Shown one piece after another: positions 37,701-47,703 of a stretch of 64,000 nucleotides of DNA; the stretch's first letter is position 1; each line of letters begins with the position of its first letter. Made by a program: the position numbers and the translations under genes. The stretch is taken from contig JASXSU010000001.1 in the NCBI GenBank assembly GCA_030674875.1, positions 944,001 through 1,008,000 on the forward strand, given 5' to 3'. This DNA comes from Candidatus Endonucleibacter sp. (ex Gigantidas childressi) (GTDB taxonomy: Bacteria; Pseudomonadota; Gammaproteobacteria; Pseudomonadales; Endozoicomonadaceae). The notes under the pieces were generated by a model. That model did no database searches and had not been told where the DNA came from. It worked only from the letters and a program-made list of their open reading frames with translations.

Positions 37701-40700
37701 GAACACTATTTTAATTTGAGTTATGTCATTTGATTCCGGTATAGCAATATCTGAATTAAATTTCACACCTTCTGCCAGCAAAGTCCTGCCTGCACCATTT
37801 AAGCTCGTAGCTTGGACACCGTCAGATACAGATAAATCAACAGCATCAGGCGCCACTGCATCAACAGCAAAAGTATTTTTACTTACGACATGCACACCCT
37901 CAGGTTTAGCACCTAAAGAATAAAAGGATCCTTCTATAAATAGTTCACTTGTAGCGCTTACGCCTGTTTGAGTGAAGAATAATGTGACAACACCCGTAGA
38001 TCTACTAGTGTGATAATAGTTAATATTCGTTCCATCACGCTCCACTTTGTACGTATCACCAATTTCATTAATCAAGTCTGGATATTCCGCAATAAAGTCG
38101 CTATATTTCCCATCCCAGCTATCTGATTGGTATACGTGAATTGTGGTAGCATTCACGTACAGAGCATAATCAATAGTATTATCACTATCGCTTGAAGCAC
38201 CTACAGAAAAACCCAACATAAATGCCGATGTTGTATCCGTTGTTTTAAAGCTTAGATAACCATCACCAACGAATCCTTCATCTGAAAACACACCAGCATT
38301 ACCCCAACCATTGGCTGCCGTCTTTTCAAAAGTCTTGCCTCCTACACCATCTGAGACACTCATACCAGCGTAGTCGCTATATGTCATATCCCTAATACCT
38401 AATAAGTCTGGTGTTTCGTTATTAAATACCACTGCATTTCCGTTAGCGCTACTACTGACATTAGTCAAACTTACATCCGTACTTGGGTTGTCTATTTTAG
38501 AGTTTTCTTCACTAATTATATCCCCATCTGCCACCGTGTAGGTAAACACTAGTTTATTATCACCTGCTGCGGCTGAAGCACTTGAATCCAAGGCAAATGT
38601 TTTTCCTCCAATCATCACCGTTCCTTCAGCACCACCACCCAGGGTTAATGCCTGATCCACAGTTAAAGTAAGAGTAATGACATCTCCTTCAATGAATGCT
38701 TTTCGCCCGTCAGGGATATTACTAACAACCACATTAATAATGCTTGGGCCAACCATAATAGTTGCTATTGCTGAGACGCTCTCATTACCTACCCCATCAA
38801 GGTAACTAATCTCTACTGTTCTCTCTCCTTCATTAGCATCTGAATGTGTATTTTTTAGTTCAATTGATTCAACAATGGTTTCAATATCACTTCCAGAAAT
38901 AACCTTTCCATCGGTTTTTGTAATTATTAAAGTTTTGGTGCCAGCATCATAACTGTAACTCAAACCCGCCACCGCAAAAGAGTTATCAACACTAGTTGTA
39001 GCAATTGTAGCGTTTAAAGAAATATCCGCACCCAATACAACTTTATCATTACTAGTATCTAAACTATCTCCTGCGAACACTATTTTAATTTGAGTTATGT
39101 CATTTGATTCCGGTATAGCAATATCTGAATTAAATTTCACACCTTCTGCCAACAAAGTCCTGCCTGCACCATTTAAGCTCGTAGCTTGGACACCGTTAGA
39201 TACAGATAAATCAACAGCATCAGGCGCCACTGCATCAACAGCAACCTTAGATGCCACTACTAAATTTACATCAACTACTTTAGAACCATTTGAATAAAAG
39301 GCCGAGTCCACAAATAATCTGATTGTAATATCCACGTTACTTGTAGTGTGTATTAGGGTTACAGCACCTGTGGCACTACTAATGTGATAATAGTTAATAT
39401 CCATTCCATTACGCTCAACTATGAACTCATCACCTACTGCAAGATCGTCTGGGTAAGTATAAAGAATGGAACCACTATTATATATTCGGGCAGTAGTATG
39501 GCTGACATATACAGCATAATCTATGCTATCATAAGAATGGTTTGGATTATCACTAGAAAAACCTAACATAAAGTCATCGGTAACACCAGTCATCTTAAAA
39601 CTAAGCCTGCCATCACCAATAAACCCTTCATCTGAAAACACACCAGAATTACCCCAAGCAGTTGACCCTGTACTTTCAAGGTTCTTACCGTTTGTACCAT
39701 CTGTAACCGTTACAGCAAGGTTGCTGCCAAATACCATCTCTTTGGAAACGAATGCAGCAGAATCAGATTCAGCTACTAAATTAACATCTACTACTTTAGA
39801 GCCATTTGAATGAAAGGCCGAGTCCACAAATAATCTGGTTGTAATATCCACGTTACTTGTAGTGTGTATTAGGGTTACAGCACCTGTAGCACTACTAATG
39901 TGATAATAATTAATATCCGTTCCATGACGCTCAACTATGAACTCATCACCAGCTTCAGCAACGACTGAGCTCTGAGCATCATTGGAATTATCAGTGTATA
40001 TTTGTATACCCGTATTGCTTATATATATAGCATACTCCATGGTAGTATAGCTATGGTTTGGATTATCACTAGAAAAGCCCAACATAAATCTAGAGGTAAC
40101 ATCAGCCAGCTTAAAACTAAGCCTGCCATCACCAATAAACCCTTCATCTGAAAACACACCAGAATTACCCCAAGCATCTGACCCTGTGCTTTCAAGAGTC
40201 TTACCGTTTGTACCATCTGTAACCGTTACAGCAAGGTTGCTGCCAAATACCATTTCTCTGTGAAGAAATAATTTCGGTGTTTCATTATTAGATACCACTG
40301 CATTTCCGTTTGCGCTACTAATATCGATCAAACTTACATCCGTACCTGGGTTGTCTATTTTAAAGTTTTCTTCACTAATTATATCCCCATCTGCCACAGT
40401 GTAGGTAAACACTAATTTATTATTACCTGCTGCGGCTGAAGCACTTGAATCCAAGGCAAATGTTTTTCCTGCAATCATCACCGTTCCTTCAGCACCACCA
40501 CCCAGGGTTAATACCTGATCCACAGTTAAAGTAAGAGTAATGACATCTCCTTCAATGAATGCTTTTCGCCCGTCAGGGATATTACTAACAACCACATTAA
40601 TAATGCTTGGGCCAACCATAATAGTTGCTATTGCTGAGACGCTCTCATTGCCTCCCCCATCAAGGTAACTAATCTCTACTGTTCTCTCTCCTTCATTAGC

Positions 40701-43700
40701 ATCTGAATGTGTATTTTTTAGTTCAATTGATTCAACAATGGTTTCAATATCACTTCCATAAATGACCTTTCCATCGGTTTTTGTAATTATTAAAGTTTTG
40801 GTGCCCGCATCATAACTGTAACTCAAACCCGCCACCGCAAAAGAGTTATCAACACTAGTTGTAGCAATTGTAGCGTTTAAAGAAATATCCGCACCCAATA
40901 CAACTTTATCATTACTAGTATCTAAACTATCTCCTGCGAACACTATTTTAATTTGAGTTATGTCATTTGATTCCGGTATAGCAATATCTGAATTAAATTT
41001 CACACCTTCTGCCAACAAAGTCCTGCCTGCACCATTTAAGCTCGTAGCTTGGACACCGTCAGATACAGATAAATCAACAGCATCAGGCGCCACTGTATCA
41101 ACAGCAACCTTAGATGCCAATACTAAATTTACATCAACTACTTTAGAACCGTTTAAATAAAAGGCCGAGTCCACAAATAATCTGGTTGTCATATCCACGT
41201 TACTTGTAGTGTGTATTAGGGTTACAGCACCTGTGGCACTACTAATGTGATAATAGTTAATATCCGCTCCATGACGCTCAACTATGAACTCATCACCAGC
41301 TTCAGCAACGACTGAGCTAGCACCATCACTGGAACCATCATTGTATGCTTGTATACCACCAGTATCGCTTATATATATAGCATACTCGACGGTAGCATAG
41401 TCATGGTTTGGATTATCACTAGAAAAACCTAACATAAATGTAGAGGTAACATCAGTCAGCTTAAAACCAAGCCTGGCATCACCAATAAATCCTTCATCTG
41501 AAAACACACCAGAATTATCCCAACCATCTGACCCTGTGCTTTCAAGGTTCTTACCGTTTGTACCATCTGTAACCGTTACAGCAAGGTTGCTGCCAAATAC
41601 CATCTCTTTGGAAACGAATACAGCAAAATCAGATTCCACTACTAAATTAACATCAACTACTTTCGAACCACTGTCACGCAAGGATGAGTCCACAAATAAT
41701 CTGGTTGTAATATCCACATTACTTGTGGTGTATAATAATGTTAAAGCACCTGTAGCACTACTAATGTGATAATAGTTAATATCCGTTCCATTACGCTCAA
41801 CTATGAACTCATCACCTGCTGCAACATCGTCTGGGTAACTATAAAGAAGGGAACCACTATTATATATTTGGGCAGTAGTATTGCTGACATATAAAGCATA
41901 ATCTATGCTATTATAATGATGGTTTGTATTATCACTGGAAAAACCTAGCATAAATGCAGAGGTCTCATCGGCCATTTTAAAACCAAGCTTGGCATCACCA
42001 ACAAACCCTTCATCTGAAAACACACCAGAACTACCCCAATTACTTTCCCCTGTGCTTTCAAGAGTCTTACCTTTTGTACCATCTGTAACCGTTACAGCAA
42101 GGTTGCTGCCAAACACAATCTCTTTGGAAAGAAAGAATTTCGGTGTTTCATTACTAAATACCACTGCAGTTCCGTTTGCGCTACTAATATCGATCAAACT
42201 TACATCCGTACTTGGGTTGTCTATTTTAAAGTTTTCTTCACTAATTACATCCCCATCTGCCACCGTGTAGGTAAACACTAGTTTATTATTACCTGCTGCG
42301 GCTGAAGCACTTGAATCCAAGGCAAATGCTTTTCCTCCAATCATCACCGTTCCTTCAGCACCACCACCCAGGGTTAATACCTGATTCACAGTTAAAGTAA
42401 GAGTAACGACATCTCCTTCACCAAAGACGCCCTCCCCATCAGGTAGACCACTCACACGTATACCAACAATGCCAAGTCCTGACACCGTAATTATTGCAGT
42501 TGCGGATACGCCTTCATTACCTGCCTCATCAATGTAACTAATCGTTATTGCTCTCTCGCCTTCATTAGCCTCTGAATCTGTATTTTTCAGCCTTATTGAT
42601 TCAATAATAGTTTCAATATCGCTTCCAGAAATAGCCGCTCCATCGCTTTTGGTAATTATCAAAGTTTTGGTGCCAGAATCATAACTGTAACTCAAACCAG
42701 CCACTGAAAACGAACTGTCAACACTAGTTGTAGCAATTGTAGAACTTAAAGAAATATCCGCACCCAATACAACCTTGTCATTACTAGTATTTAAACCATC
42801 GCCTGCAAATACCATTTTAATTTGGGTGATATCTTCGCTTACGGGTGCATCAATATCACCATCAAAAAGCGATCCTGCTGCCAACTCACTTTTAGAAATA
42901 ATTTTCCTGAATTGCTTCACGGTAATAACTATCGTAGAAATATCGCTAGCTCCGCTATCGTCCAACACTTTATAGCGAATAGTTACCTGTTCCGTTCCAT
43001 TTATTCCCAAATGTGAAAAATCATTTCCAGGATTAAATATCAACCTATTATCAACTATATTAACCACACCTGACCCCATAACACTGTTGCCATCACCATC
43101 AACAATTGTCGCTGAATCAAGAGTAAGATCTTCTTTATTATCATCCACATCATAAACCGTGGCTAATGCGTCTATAACCACCCCAGTAAAAGTAGATATA
43201 GTATCATTCACTGACGCAACTGGTGCATCATTGGTGCCAGTAATGACAATTGTCACCTCTTTTTCCACCGACTCGGCATTGGCCGCTCCAGAGTTGTCGG
43301 TAGCGGTAACATTATATTTCAGAGTGATGGTCTGATCTTTCCCCAGAAAATCAAGGTTAGCATCAGTGCTGTAGCTCCAGCCTCCACTGGTTACAGAGAA
43401 GCCGTCAATTAGGGCTGTTTTAAGGCTGGTATCTAGATTCGCAAAGGTTCCGTCACTCAAGACAGTATCGGTATTAACTTCACTGATCGTAACAACGTCT
43501 CCACTATCCAGTTCTGTGAAGGAAAGTAGGCCGGTGGTCGCAAGACTAGCTGCGCCATCACCCTCAGTAAGAGCTCCAGTGCCAGTAATAGAATCAATTA
43601 CCGGCTGGTCATTAGTGCCTGTAATGGTAACTATTACCTCCTTTCCAGCCGACGCAGCATTGGCCGCTCCAGAGTCGTCAGTGGCGGTAACATTATATTT

Positions 43701-46250
43701 CAAAGTGATGGTCTGACCTGCTCTCAAAAAATCAAGGTTAGCATCAGTGCTGTAGCTCCAGCCGTCATTGGTTACAGAGAAGCCGTCAATGAGAGCAGTT
43801 TTAAGGCTGGTCTCTAGATTCGCAAAGGTTCCGTCACTCAAGACAGTATCGGTATTAACTTCACTGATCGTAACAACGTCTCCACTATCCAGTTCTGTGA
43901 AGGAAAGTAGGCCTGTGGTCGCAAGACTAGCTGCGCCATCACCCTCAGTAAGAGCTCCAGTGCCAGTAATAGAATCAATTACCGGCTGGTCATTGGTGCC
44001 GGTAATGACAATTGTTACCTCTTTTTCCGCCGACTCGGCATTGGCCGCTCCAGAGTTGTCAGTAGCGGTAACATTATATTTCAGAGTGATGGTCTGACCT
44101 GCTCTCAAAAAATCAAGGTTAGCATCAGTGCTGTAGCTCCAGCCTCCACTGGTTACAGAGAAGCCGTCAATTAGGGCTGTTTTAAGGCTGGTATCTAGAT
44201 TCGCAAAGGTTCCGTCACTCAAGACAGTATCGGTATTAACTTCACTGATCGTAACAACGTCTCCACTATCCAGTTCTGTGAAGGAAAGTAGGCCGGTGGT
44301 CGCAAGACTAGCTGCGCCATCACCCTCAGTAAGAGCTCCAGTGCCAGTAATAGAATCAATTACCGGCTGGTCATTGGTGCCGGTAATAACAATTGTTACC
44401 TCTTTTTCCACCGACTCGGCATTGGCCGCTCCAGAGTTGTCAGTAGCGGTAACATTATATTTCAGAGTGATGGTCTGATCTTTCCCCAGAAAATCAAGGT
44501 TCGCATCAGTGCTGTAGCTCCAGCCGTCATTGGTTACAGAGAAGCCGCCAATTAGGGCTGTTTTAAGGCTGGTCTCTAGATTCGCAAAGGTTCCGTCACT
44601 CAAGACAGTATCGGTATTAACTTCACTGATCGTAACAACGTCTCCACTATCCAGTTCTGTGAAGGAAAGTAGGCCGGTGGTCGCAAGACTAACTGCGCCA
44701 TCACCCTCAGTAAGAGCTCCAGTGCCAGTAATAGAATCAATTACCGGCTGGTCATTGGTGCCGGTAATGGTAACTATTACCTCCTTTCCAGCCGACGCAG
44801 CATTGGCCGTTCCAGAGTCGTCAGTGGCGGTAACATTATATTTCAGGACGATGGTTTGGTCTTTACCCAAAAAGTCAAGATTGGCACTTGTGCTGTAACT
44901 CCAGCCTGAATTAGAAATAACAAAACCTTCCATAAGGGTGGTGCTAAGACTGCTAGTAAGGTCTCCTCCATTCCAGGTGATACTGGTATCAGATTTACTT
45001 ACCGTTACAATCTCTCCGCTATCCAACTCCGTGAAGCTAAGTGTACCAGTAGTGCTGAGACCTGTAGTGCTATTACTCTCTGCAAGAGTGCCGGATGCGT
45101 TAATCAAGTCAATTACTGGCTGATCGTTAGTTCCCGTGATAGTAATCGATAAAAAACTATTAGATGTTAACCCACCGCTATCAGACATCTGATAACGAAT
45201 TAATAAATCCATCACTTCGCCATCACCGAGATAATCAAAATCAGAGCCAAGAGCAAATAACACCTGATTATTACTAATACTTACCTCTCCCATACCAACA
45301 AGAATATCGCCATTAGTATCAATAATATCAGTAGATAACAGAATATAAGAAGAAGGGTTGTCATTGGAATCAACATCAGTATCATTAGCCAAAACATTTA
45401 TTATTAATGAACCATTTTCACCACTCGTGGCGACATCAGGGTTGGCCACAGGAGCTTCATTAACATCTTCAATATCTATAGTTATTGTTTTAAACGTAGT
45501 TAAAGGAGGGATACCATTATCTGTTACTTTAATGCTTAAGTCGTAACTGTCTATATTTTCGTAATCTATTTCCCCCACCACAGTGATATCACCAGTTGCA
45601 GGGTTAATAGCAAAACAGCCATCGTTATTACCTCCGACTATCGCATAAATGTGTGACTGAGATTCGTCTAGATCTATTACCTTAACAGACCCTACAGTGA
45701 ATGAGCCATCACTTAGTACGCCATCCCTTACAGTGAAGCCTTGACTTTGAATAATTGGGGGGTTGTTAGCTGGTATAGCAGGGATATCATCTATTACATG
45801 TTCTTTAGTAAACTGACGTTCATCAATACCCACTACTCTATTGCTTTTATAAAAAACCTCATCCACATCCTTATCTGACCTCTCAATCATGCTCTGGCTT
45901 GCCAGTCGATCTTCTTCAGCTAACACTTTATCCTTGTCAGATGAGTCATTAGTTGAGAAATCATCAACTGGCTGATCAATACCATTACTATAATCTATCG
46001 AACTGATGCCCGCATCATCTAGATCAGACATTTCCATTAAGCGCTCTTGCTGTAGCCCAACAAGGATAGATTTATTGTTAATAAGACTTATTTTTATCGG
46101 GAAATCATAGCTATTTAAAACAGTCTCACCAACAAACACTGGTTCTCCTGCATTAACTATTCTAATCGAGCCATCAACACTGATAACCTCAACAGGTTCA
46201 GAGTCTTCTGAGATATGACCAATTACAACATAATTACCATTTGAATTCAT
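34782..46250 (-). CDS. Gene C: giant adhesin with VCBS, Ig-like, SPRY-like and F5/8C domains
   Basis: 3,822 aa from the ATG at 46250-46248 (MNSNGNYVV). An upstream TTG start (46331) would add 27 residues absent from the paralogues. Order: N-terminal module, linker of the D/E type (GISSIDYSNGIDQPVDD), cadherin and 'VLANDTD' domains of the B type, one type-1 and four type-2 VCBS repeats (376-1008), a cadherin-like domain, and Ig-like blocks alternating with seven SPRY-like modules. One F5/8C-like domain with its SWM-type repeat and the VCA0849-type secretion domain (35210-34782) with a GGDGADTFDF nonapeptide complete it. It is intact and is the best available model for unbroken B. Expected to be exported by a type I system encoded elsewhere and held at the cell surface. 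Confidence 0.92.
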   Translation of the reverse strand: MNSNGNYVVIGHISEDSEPVEVISVDGSIRIVNAGEPVFVGETVLNSYDFPIKISLINNKSILVGLQQERLMEMSDLDDAGISSIDYSNGIDQPVDDFSTNDSSDKDKVLAEEDRLASQSMIERSDKDVDEVFYKSNRVVGIDERQFTKEHVIDDIPAIPANNPPIIQSQGFTVRDGVLSDGSFTVGSVKVIDLDESQSHIYAIVGGNNDGCFAINPATGDITVVGEIDYENIDSYDLSIKVTDNGIPPLTTFKTITIDIEDVNEAPVANPDVATSGENGSLIINVLANDTDVDSNDNPSSYILLSTDIIDTNGDILVGMGEVSISNNQVLFALGSDFDYLGDGEVMDLLIRYQMSDSGGLTSNSFLSITITGTNDQPVIDLINASGTLAESNSTTGLSTTGTLSFTELDSGEIVTVSKSDTSITWNGGDLTSSLSTTLMEGFVISNSGWSYSTSANLDFLGKDQTIVLKYNVTATDDSGTANAASAGKEVIVTITGTNDQPVIDSITGTGALTEGDGAVSLATTGLLSFTELDSGDVVTISEVNTDTVLSDGTFANLETSLKTALIGGFSVTNDGWSYSTDANLDFLGKDQTITLKYNVTATDNSGAANAESVEKEVTIVITGTNDQPVIDSITGTGALTEGDGAASLATTGLLSFTELDSGDVVTISEVNTDTVLSDGTFANLDTSLKTALIDGFSVTSGGWSYSTDANLDFLRAGQTITLKYNVTATDNSGAANAESAEKEVTIVITGTNDQPVIDSITGTGALTEGDGAASLATTGLLSFTELDSGDVVTISEVNTDTVLSDGTFANLETSLKTALIDGFSVTNDGWSYSTDANLDFLRAGQTITLKYNVTATDDSGAANAASAGKEVIVTITGTNDQPVIDSITGTGALTEGDGAASLATTGLLSFTELDSGDVVTISEVNTDTVLSDGTFANLDTSLKTALIDGFSVTSGGWSYSTDANLDFLGKDQTITLKYNVTATDNSGAANAESVEKEVTIVITGTNDAPVASVNDTISTFTGVVIDALATVYDVDDNKEDLTLDSATIVDGDGNSVMGSGVVNIVDNRLIFNPGNDFSHLGINGTEQVTIRYKVLDDSGASDISTIVITVKQFRKIISKSELAAGSLFDGDIDAPVSEDITQIKMVFAGDGLNTSNDKVVLGADISLSSTIATTSVDSSFSVAGLSYSYDSGTKTLIITKSDGAAISGSDIETIIESIRLKNTDSEANEGERAITISYIDEAGNEGVSATAIITVSGLGIVGIRVSGLPDGEGVFGEGDVVTLTLTVNQVLTLGGGAEGTVMIGGKAFALDSSASAAAGNNKLVFTYTVADGDVISEENFKIDNPSTDVSLIDISSANGTAVVFSNETPKFFLSKEIVFGSNLAVTVTDGTKGKTLESTGESNWGSSGVFSDEGFVGDAKLGFKMADETSAFMLGFSSDNTNHHYNSIDYALYVSNTTAQIYNSGSLLYSYPDDVAAGDEFIVERNGTDINYYHISSATGALTLLYTTSNVDITTRLFVDSSLRDSGSKVVDVNLVVESDFAVFVSKEMVFGSNLAVTVTDGTNGKNLESTGSDGWDNSGVFSDEGFIGDARLGFKLTDVTSTFMLGFSSDNPNHDYATVEYAIYISDTGGIQAYNDGSSDGASSVVAEAGDEFIVERHGADINYYHISSATGAVTLIHTTSNVDMTTRLFVDSAFYLNGSKVVDVNLVLASKVAVDTVAPDAVDLSVSDGVQATSLNGAGRTLLAEGVKFNSDIAIPESNDITQIKIVFAGDSLDTSNDKVVLGADISLNATIATTSVDNSFAVAGLSYSYDAGTKTLIITKTDGKVIYGSDIETIVESIELKNTHSDANEGERTVEISYLDGGGNESVSAIATIMVGPSIINVVVSNIPDGRKAFIEGDVITLTLTVDQVLTLGGGAEGTVMIAGKTFALDSSASAAAGNNKLVFTYTVADGDIISEENFKIDNPGTDVSLIDISSANGNAVVSNNETPKLFLHREMVFGSNLAVTVTDGTNGKTLESTGSDAWGNSGVFSDEGFIGDGRLSFKLADVTSRFMLGFSSDNPNHSYTTMEYAIYISNTGIQIYTDNSNDAQSSVVAEAGDEFIVERHGTDINYYHISSATGAVTLIHTTSNVDITTRLFVDSAFHSNGSKVVDVNLVAESDSAAFVSKEMVFGSNLAVTVTDGTNGKNLESTGSTAWGNSGVFSDEGFIGDGRLSFKMTGVTDDFMLGFSSDNPNHSYDSIDYAVYVSHTTARIYNSGSILYTYPDDLAVGDEFIVERNGMDINYYHISSATGAVTLIHTTSNVDITIRLFVDSAFYSNGSKVVDVNLVVASKVAVDAVAPDAVDLSVSNGVQATSLNGAGRTLLAEGVKFNSDIAIPESNDITQIKIVFAGDSLDTSNDKVVLGADISLNATIATTSVDNSFAVAGLSYSYDAGTKTLIITKTDGKVISGSDIETIVESIELKNTHSDANEGERTVEISYLDGVGNESVSAIATIMVGPSIINVVVSNIPDGRKAFIEGDVITLTLTVDQALTLGGGAEGTVMIGGKTFALDSSASAAAGDNKLVFTYTVADGDIISEENSKIDNPSTDVSLTNVSSSANGNAVVFNNETPDLLGIRDMTYSDYAGMSVSDGVGGKTFEKTAANGWGNAGVFSDEGFVGDGYLSFKTTDTTSAFMLGFSVGASSDSDNTIDYALYVNATTIHVYQSDSWDGKYSDFIAEYPDLINEIGDTYKVERDGTNINYYHTSRSTGVVTLFFTQTGVSATSELFIEGSFYSLGAKPEGVHVVSKNTFAVDAVAPDAVDLSVSDGVQATSLNGAGRTLLAEGVKFNSDIAIPESNDITQIKIVFAGDSLDTSNDKVVLGADISLNATIATTSVDNSFAVAGLSYSYDAGTKTLIITKTDGTVISGSDIETIVESIELKNTHSDANEGERTVEISYLDGVGNESVSAIATIMVGPSIINMVVSNIPDGRKAFIEGDVITLTLTVDQALTLGGGAEGTVMIGGKTFALDSSASAAAGDNKLVFTYTVADGDIISEENFKIDNPSTDVSLIDISSANGNAVVFGNEIPKFFLPKEMVFGSNLAVTVTDGTNGKNLESTGSTAWGNSGVFSDEGFIGDARLSFKLTDVTYNFMLGFSSDNPDHNYATVEYALHIISTGIQIYTDGSRDAVSSVVSEAGDEFIVERNGTDINYYHISSATGAVTLIHTTSNVDITTRLFVDSAFYSNGAKIVDVNLVVESDFDVFVSKELVFGSNLAVTVSDGTNGKNLESTGSIAWNNSGVFSDEGFIGDARLSFKLADVTSIFLLGFSSDNPNHDYTTVEYALYISGTSIGIFIDGSHDAHGSVASEAGDEFIVERHGTDINYYHISSATGAVTLIHTTSNVDITTRLFVDSAFYSNGAKVVDVNLVVASKVAVDAVAPDAVDLLTNDEASPVLESHLVDIQGPLINIALASNDLATYSAPGMTYHVDGSKLDISRAFDANINTTLVDDYQVHPTNADGKYFLIDFKNVDYSQGVFRIHNRVNGGLEDRINGSVLEFLKDGEVVVSHTIAGAENDNDDIYEYTPANNIVFDQVKLTFSGDNQNFREIEVFGKEYHENKVTLNYSKELANIPLDISEFTIKVDDYSRTVTSVEVENSKVIVKFDGSVIEGGEDVMVGYNGSTVQDDIGNLAGNITNHFVVGYNYNTTEDSEVLNGSVGSDLFSINHNDVSIFGGDGADTFDFNTSVSSGSIANFAISDFNIDEGDVLLLDDLIINEDNSLDQLLDFSVSANNTVVNVRDVAGGDVTRQVTLDNVDLSAYGNTDAEIINKLLDDGNLQIDS
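43226..45122 (-). repeat. VCBS array of gene C: 1 type-1 plus 4 type-2 units
   Basis: One 372-bp unit (45122-44750) is followed by four 381-bp units. At least two of the type-2 units end in type-1 sequence (DDSGAANAASAGKEVIVTITG in place of NSGAANAESVEKEVTIVITG, near 43610-43690 and 44765-44840), which marks them as hybrids. Confidence 0.92.
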
Positions 46251-46489
46251 GGAGCCCCCACTATATAAAAATTTATTTATAACCACCCCTAGCAGCGTGA
46301 GGTTATTGGTCACTATCACCTTCAACGACAATAGGTACAGATGTGTGTTTTTTGTATTTTCAGAACAGCCTCTTTATAATGTCGGCCGAACCAGTGATTT
46401 TATTACAATGCGGATTCAAATCTGTATTTCGCCTACTACGCTAACAAAGGACACAGTATTCACAGTATTTAATTTATTCGAGTACGGCT
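46251..46489. promoter_or_regulatory. Leader region of gene C
   Basis: Almost identical to the leader of B (33330-33569), including two copies of the 9-bp 'cacagtatt' unit (46452-46469). It ends at the left inverted repeat of IS30 copy 2. No convincing promoter boxes. Confidence 0.4.
46255..46259 (-). promoter_or_regulatory. Ribosome site that sets the start of gene C
   Basis: On the coding strand, GGGGG lies 4 bases before the ATG at 46250. The same arrangement precedes B. It supports MNSNGNYVV as the N-terminus rather than the upstream TTG. Confidence 0.5.
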
Positions 46490-47689
46490 GGATTAATATA
46501 ATAAGTGCAATTGACTGAAATTTTATAGGTGAGCCAGCTGCCGGTATATTTGTAGCTCTCACACTAAAAATGGAAGCCAAGAATGAGCACTCAAACTAGG
46601 CAATACAAGCAGCTGACTCAAGGGCAACGGTATCAGATTGAGGCTCTTCTTAGAACAGACTACATACAGAAAGAAGTCGCAGTGTCAGTAGGTATCAGTG
46701 AGAGTGCTTTATCACGAGAGTTGAGTCGTAATGCCAATGATGATGGCTACGGTGCTGAAAGCGCCCACGTACTAGCCAGTCAGCGTAGAGTAAAAGCGAC
46801 AAAGTTCAGCAAAACAGATAAACGACACATGACCATAATAAAGAAAGGGCTATTGCTTGGTTGGTCTCCTGAAAATATCAGTTTCAGGATGAAGGTGGAA
46901 GTGCCCGACATCGCACTCAGCCACACCACTGCTTATAAACGTGTTGCTACTAACAAAGTGCTAGGAGGCTCTTTGTATAAGAATCTACCCCGCTTTGGCA
47001 AGAGGCGCTGCAAAGGTGGTAAGCGTAAGGCTGGGCGTATCACGATCCCAGACCGCGTCGATATATCCTATCTGCCCGCAGTTGTTGATCTGCGGTCTCG
47101 TCTAGGCGATAGGGAGGGTGATACGATTTATGGACAGGGCGCCTATCTGGTGACCCTTGTAGACCGAAAGAGTCTGTTAACTTTAATAGGGAAAGTTGAT
47201 ACAAAACACGCCGAAGTTGTTGCTGAAAGTATGATAAAGCTTCTGAAGCGGGTGTCATCGGTCTGCACAGTCACCCTAGATAATGGTGGTGAGTTTGCAG
47301 CCCATGAGAAGGTAGCAAAAGCAATGAATGCAGATATCTACTTTGCCAAGCCTTATGCTAGTTATCAGCGGGGAGCTAACGAAAATACCAATGGCATCAT
47401 TCGGAGAACCTGGCCTAAAAAAATGGCGTTGAGCCATCTGACAGAAGACGATATGAGGGCAATGAAAATATTGATCAATACCATGCCCAGGAAGGCCTTA
47501 TACCCAAAGGATTTCAAGTTGCTACTAGCCGACAAGTAAGCGAAGCCCCATGAGCCTACCAGTAGTAGGTGCTCGGGGTGTGAGCGAGCGCAGCCAACAA
47601 CGTAGCAGATTGAAAGGCGACAGGTATAGGAGGGTGGACACCACTCGAAGTCTACGCAGGGCAGCCGATTGCACTTATTACTTGAATCC
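46490..47689 (+). mobile_element. IS30-family insertion sequence, copy 2
   Basis: 1,200 bp with 28-bp imperfect terminal inverted repeats at 46490-46517 and 47662-47689 and one transposase gene. Its position relative to neighbours is the same as copy 1: it follows the same leader sequence and ends 14 bp from the stop of D. Both copies replace the same ~236 bp that is present between D and E (about 52678-52913). Confidence 0.87.
46583..47539 (+). CDS. IS30-family transposase, copy 2
   Basis: 318 aa and nearly identical to copy 1, with the same helix-turn-helix region and DDE residues (D180, D233, E267). Residues 104-109 read KVEVPD, the form closer to other IS30-family proteins (an acidic, proline-containing stretch ahead of SHTTAY). 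It differs from copy 1 by a small number of substitutions (for example D26 for N26, V32 for I32, G186/Y188 for D186/H188). It appears intact and is the more likely of the two to be active. Confidence 0.94.
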   Translation: MSTQTRQYKQLTQGQRYQIEALLRTDYIQKEVAVSVGISESALSRELSRNANDDGYGAESAHVLASQRRVKATKFSKTDKRHMTIIKKGLLLGWSPENISFRMKVEVPDIALSHTTAYKRVATNKVLGGSLYKNLPRFGKRRCKGGKRKAGRITIPDRVDISYLPAVVDLRSRLGDREGDTIYGQGAYLVTLVDRKSLLTLIGKVDTKHAEVVAESMIKLLKRVSSVCTVTLDNGGEFAAHEKVAKAMNADIYFAKPYASYQRGANENTNGIIRRTWPKKMALSHLTEDDMRAMKILINTMPRKALYPKDFKLLLADK

Positions 47690-47703
47690 AGCATTGTGGG
47701 AAT

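Noticed and set aside
46251-46331. Longer N-terminus for gene C from a TTG codon, and similarly D (52410) and E (58426)
   Set aside because: The extensions differ between genes and cover leader sequence, while the ATG-started module is conserved and preceded by purine-rich ribosome sites.
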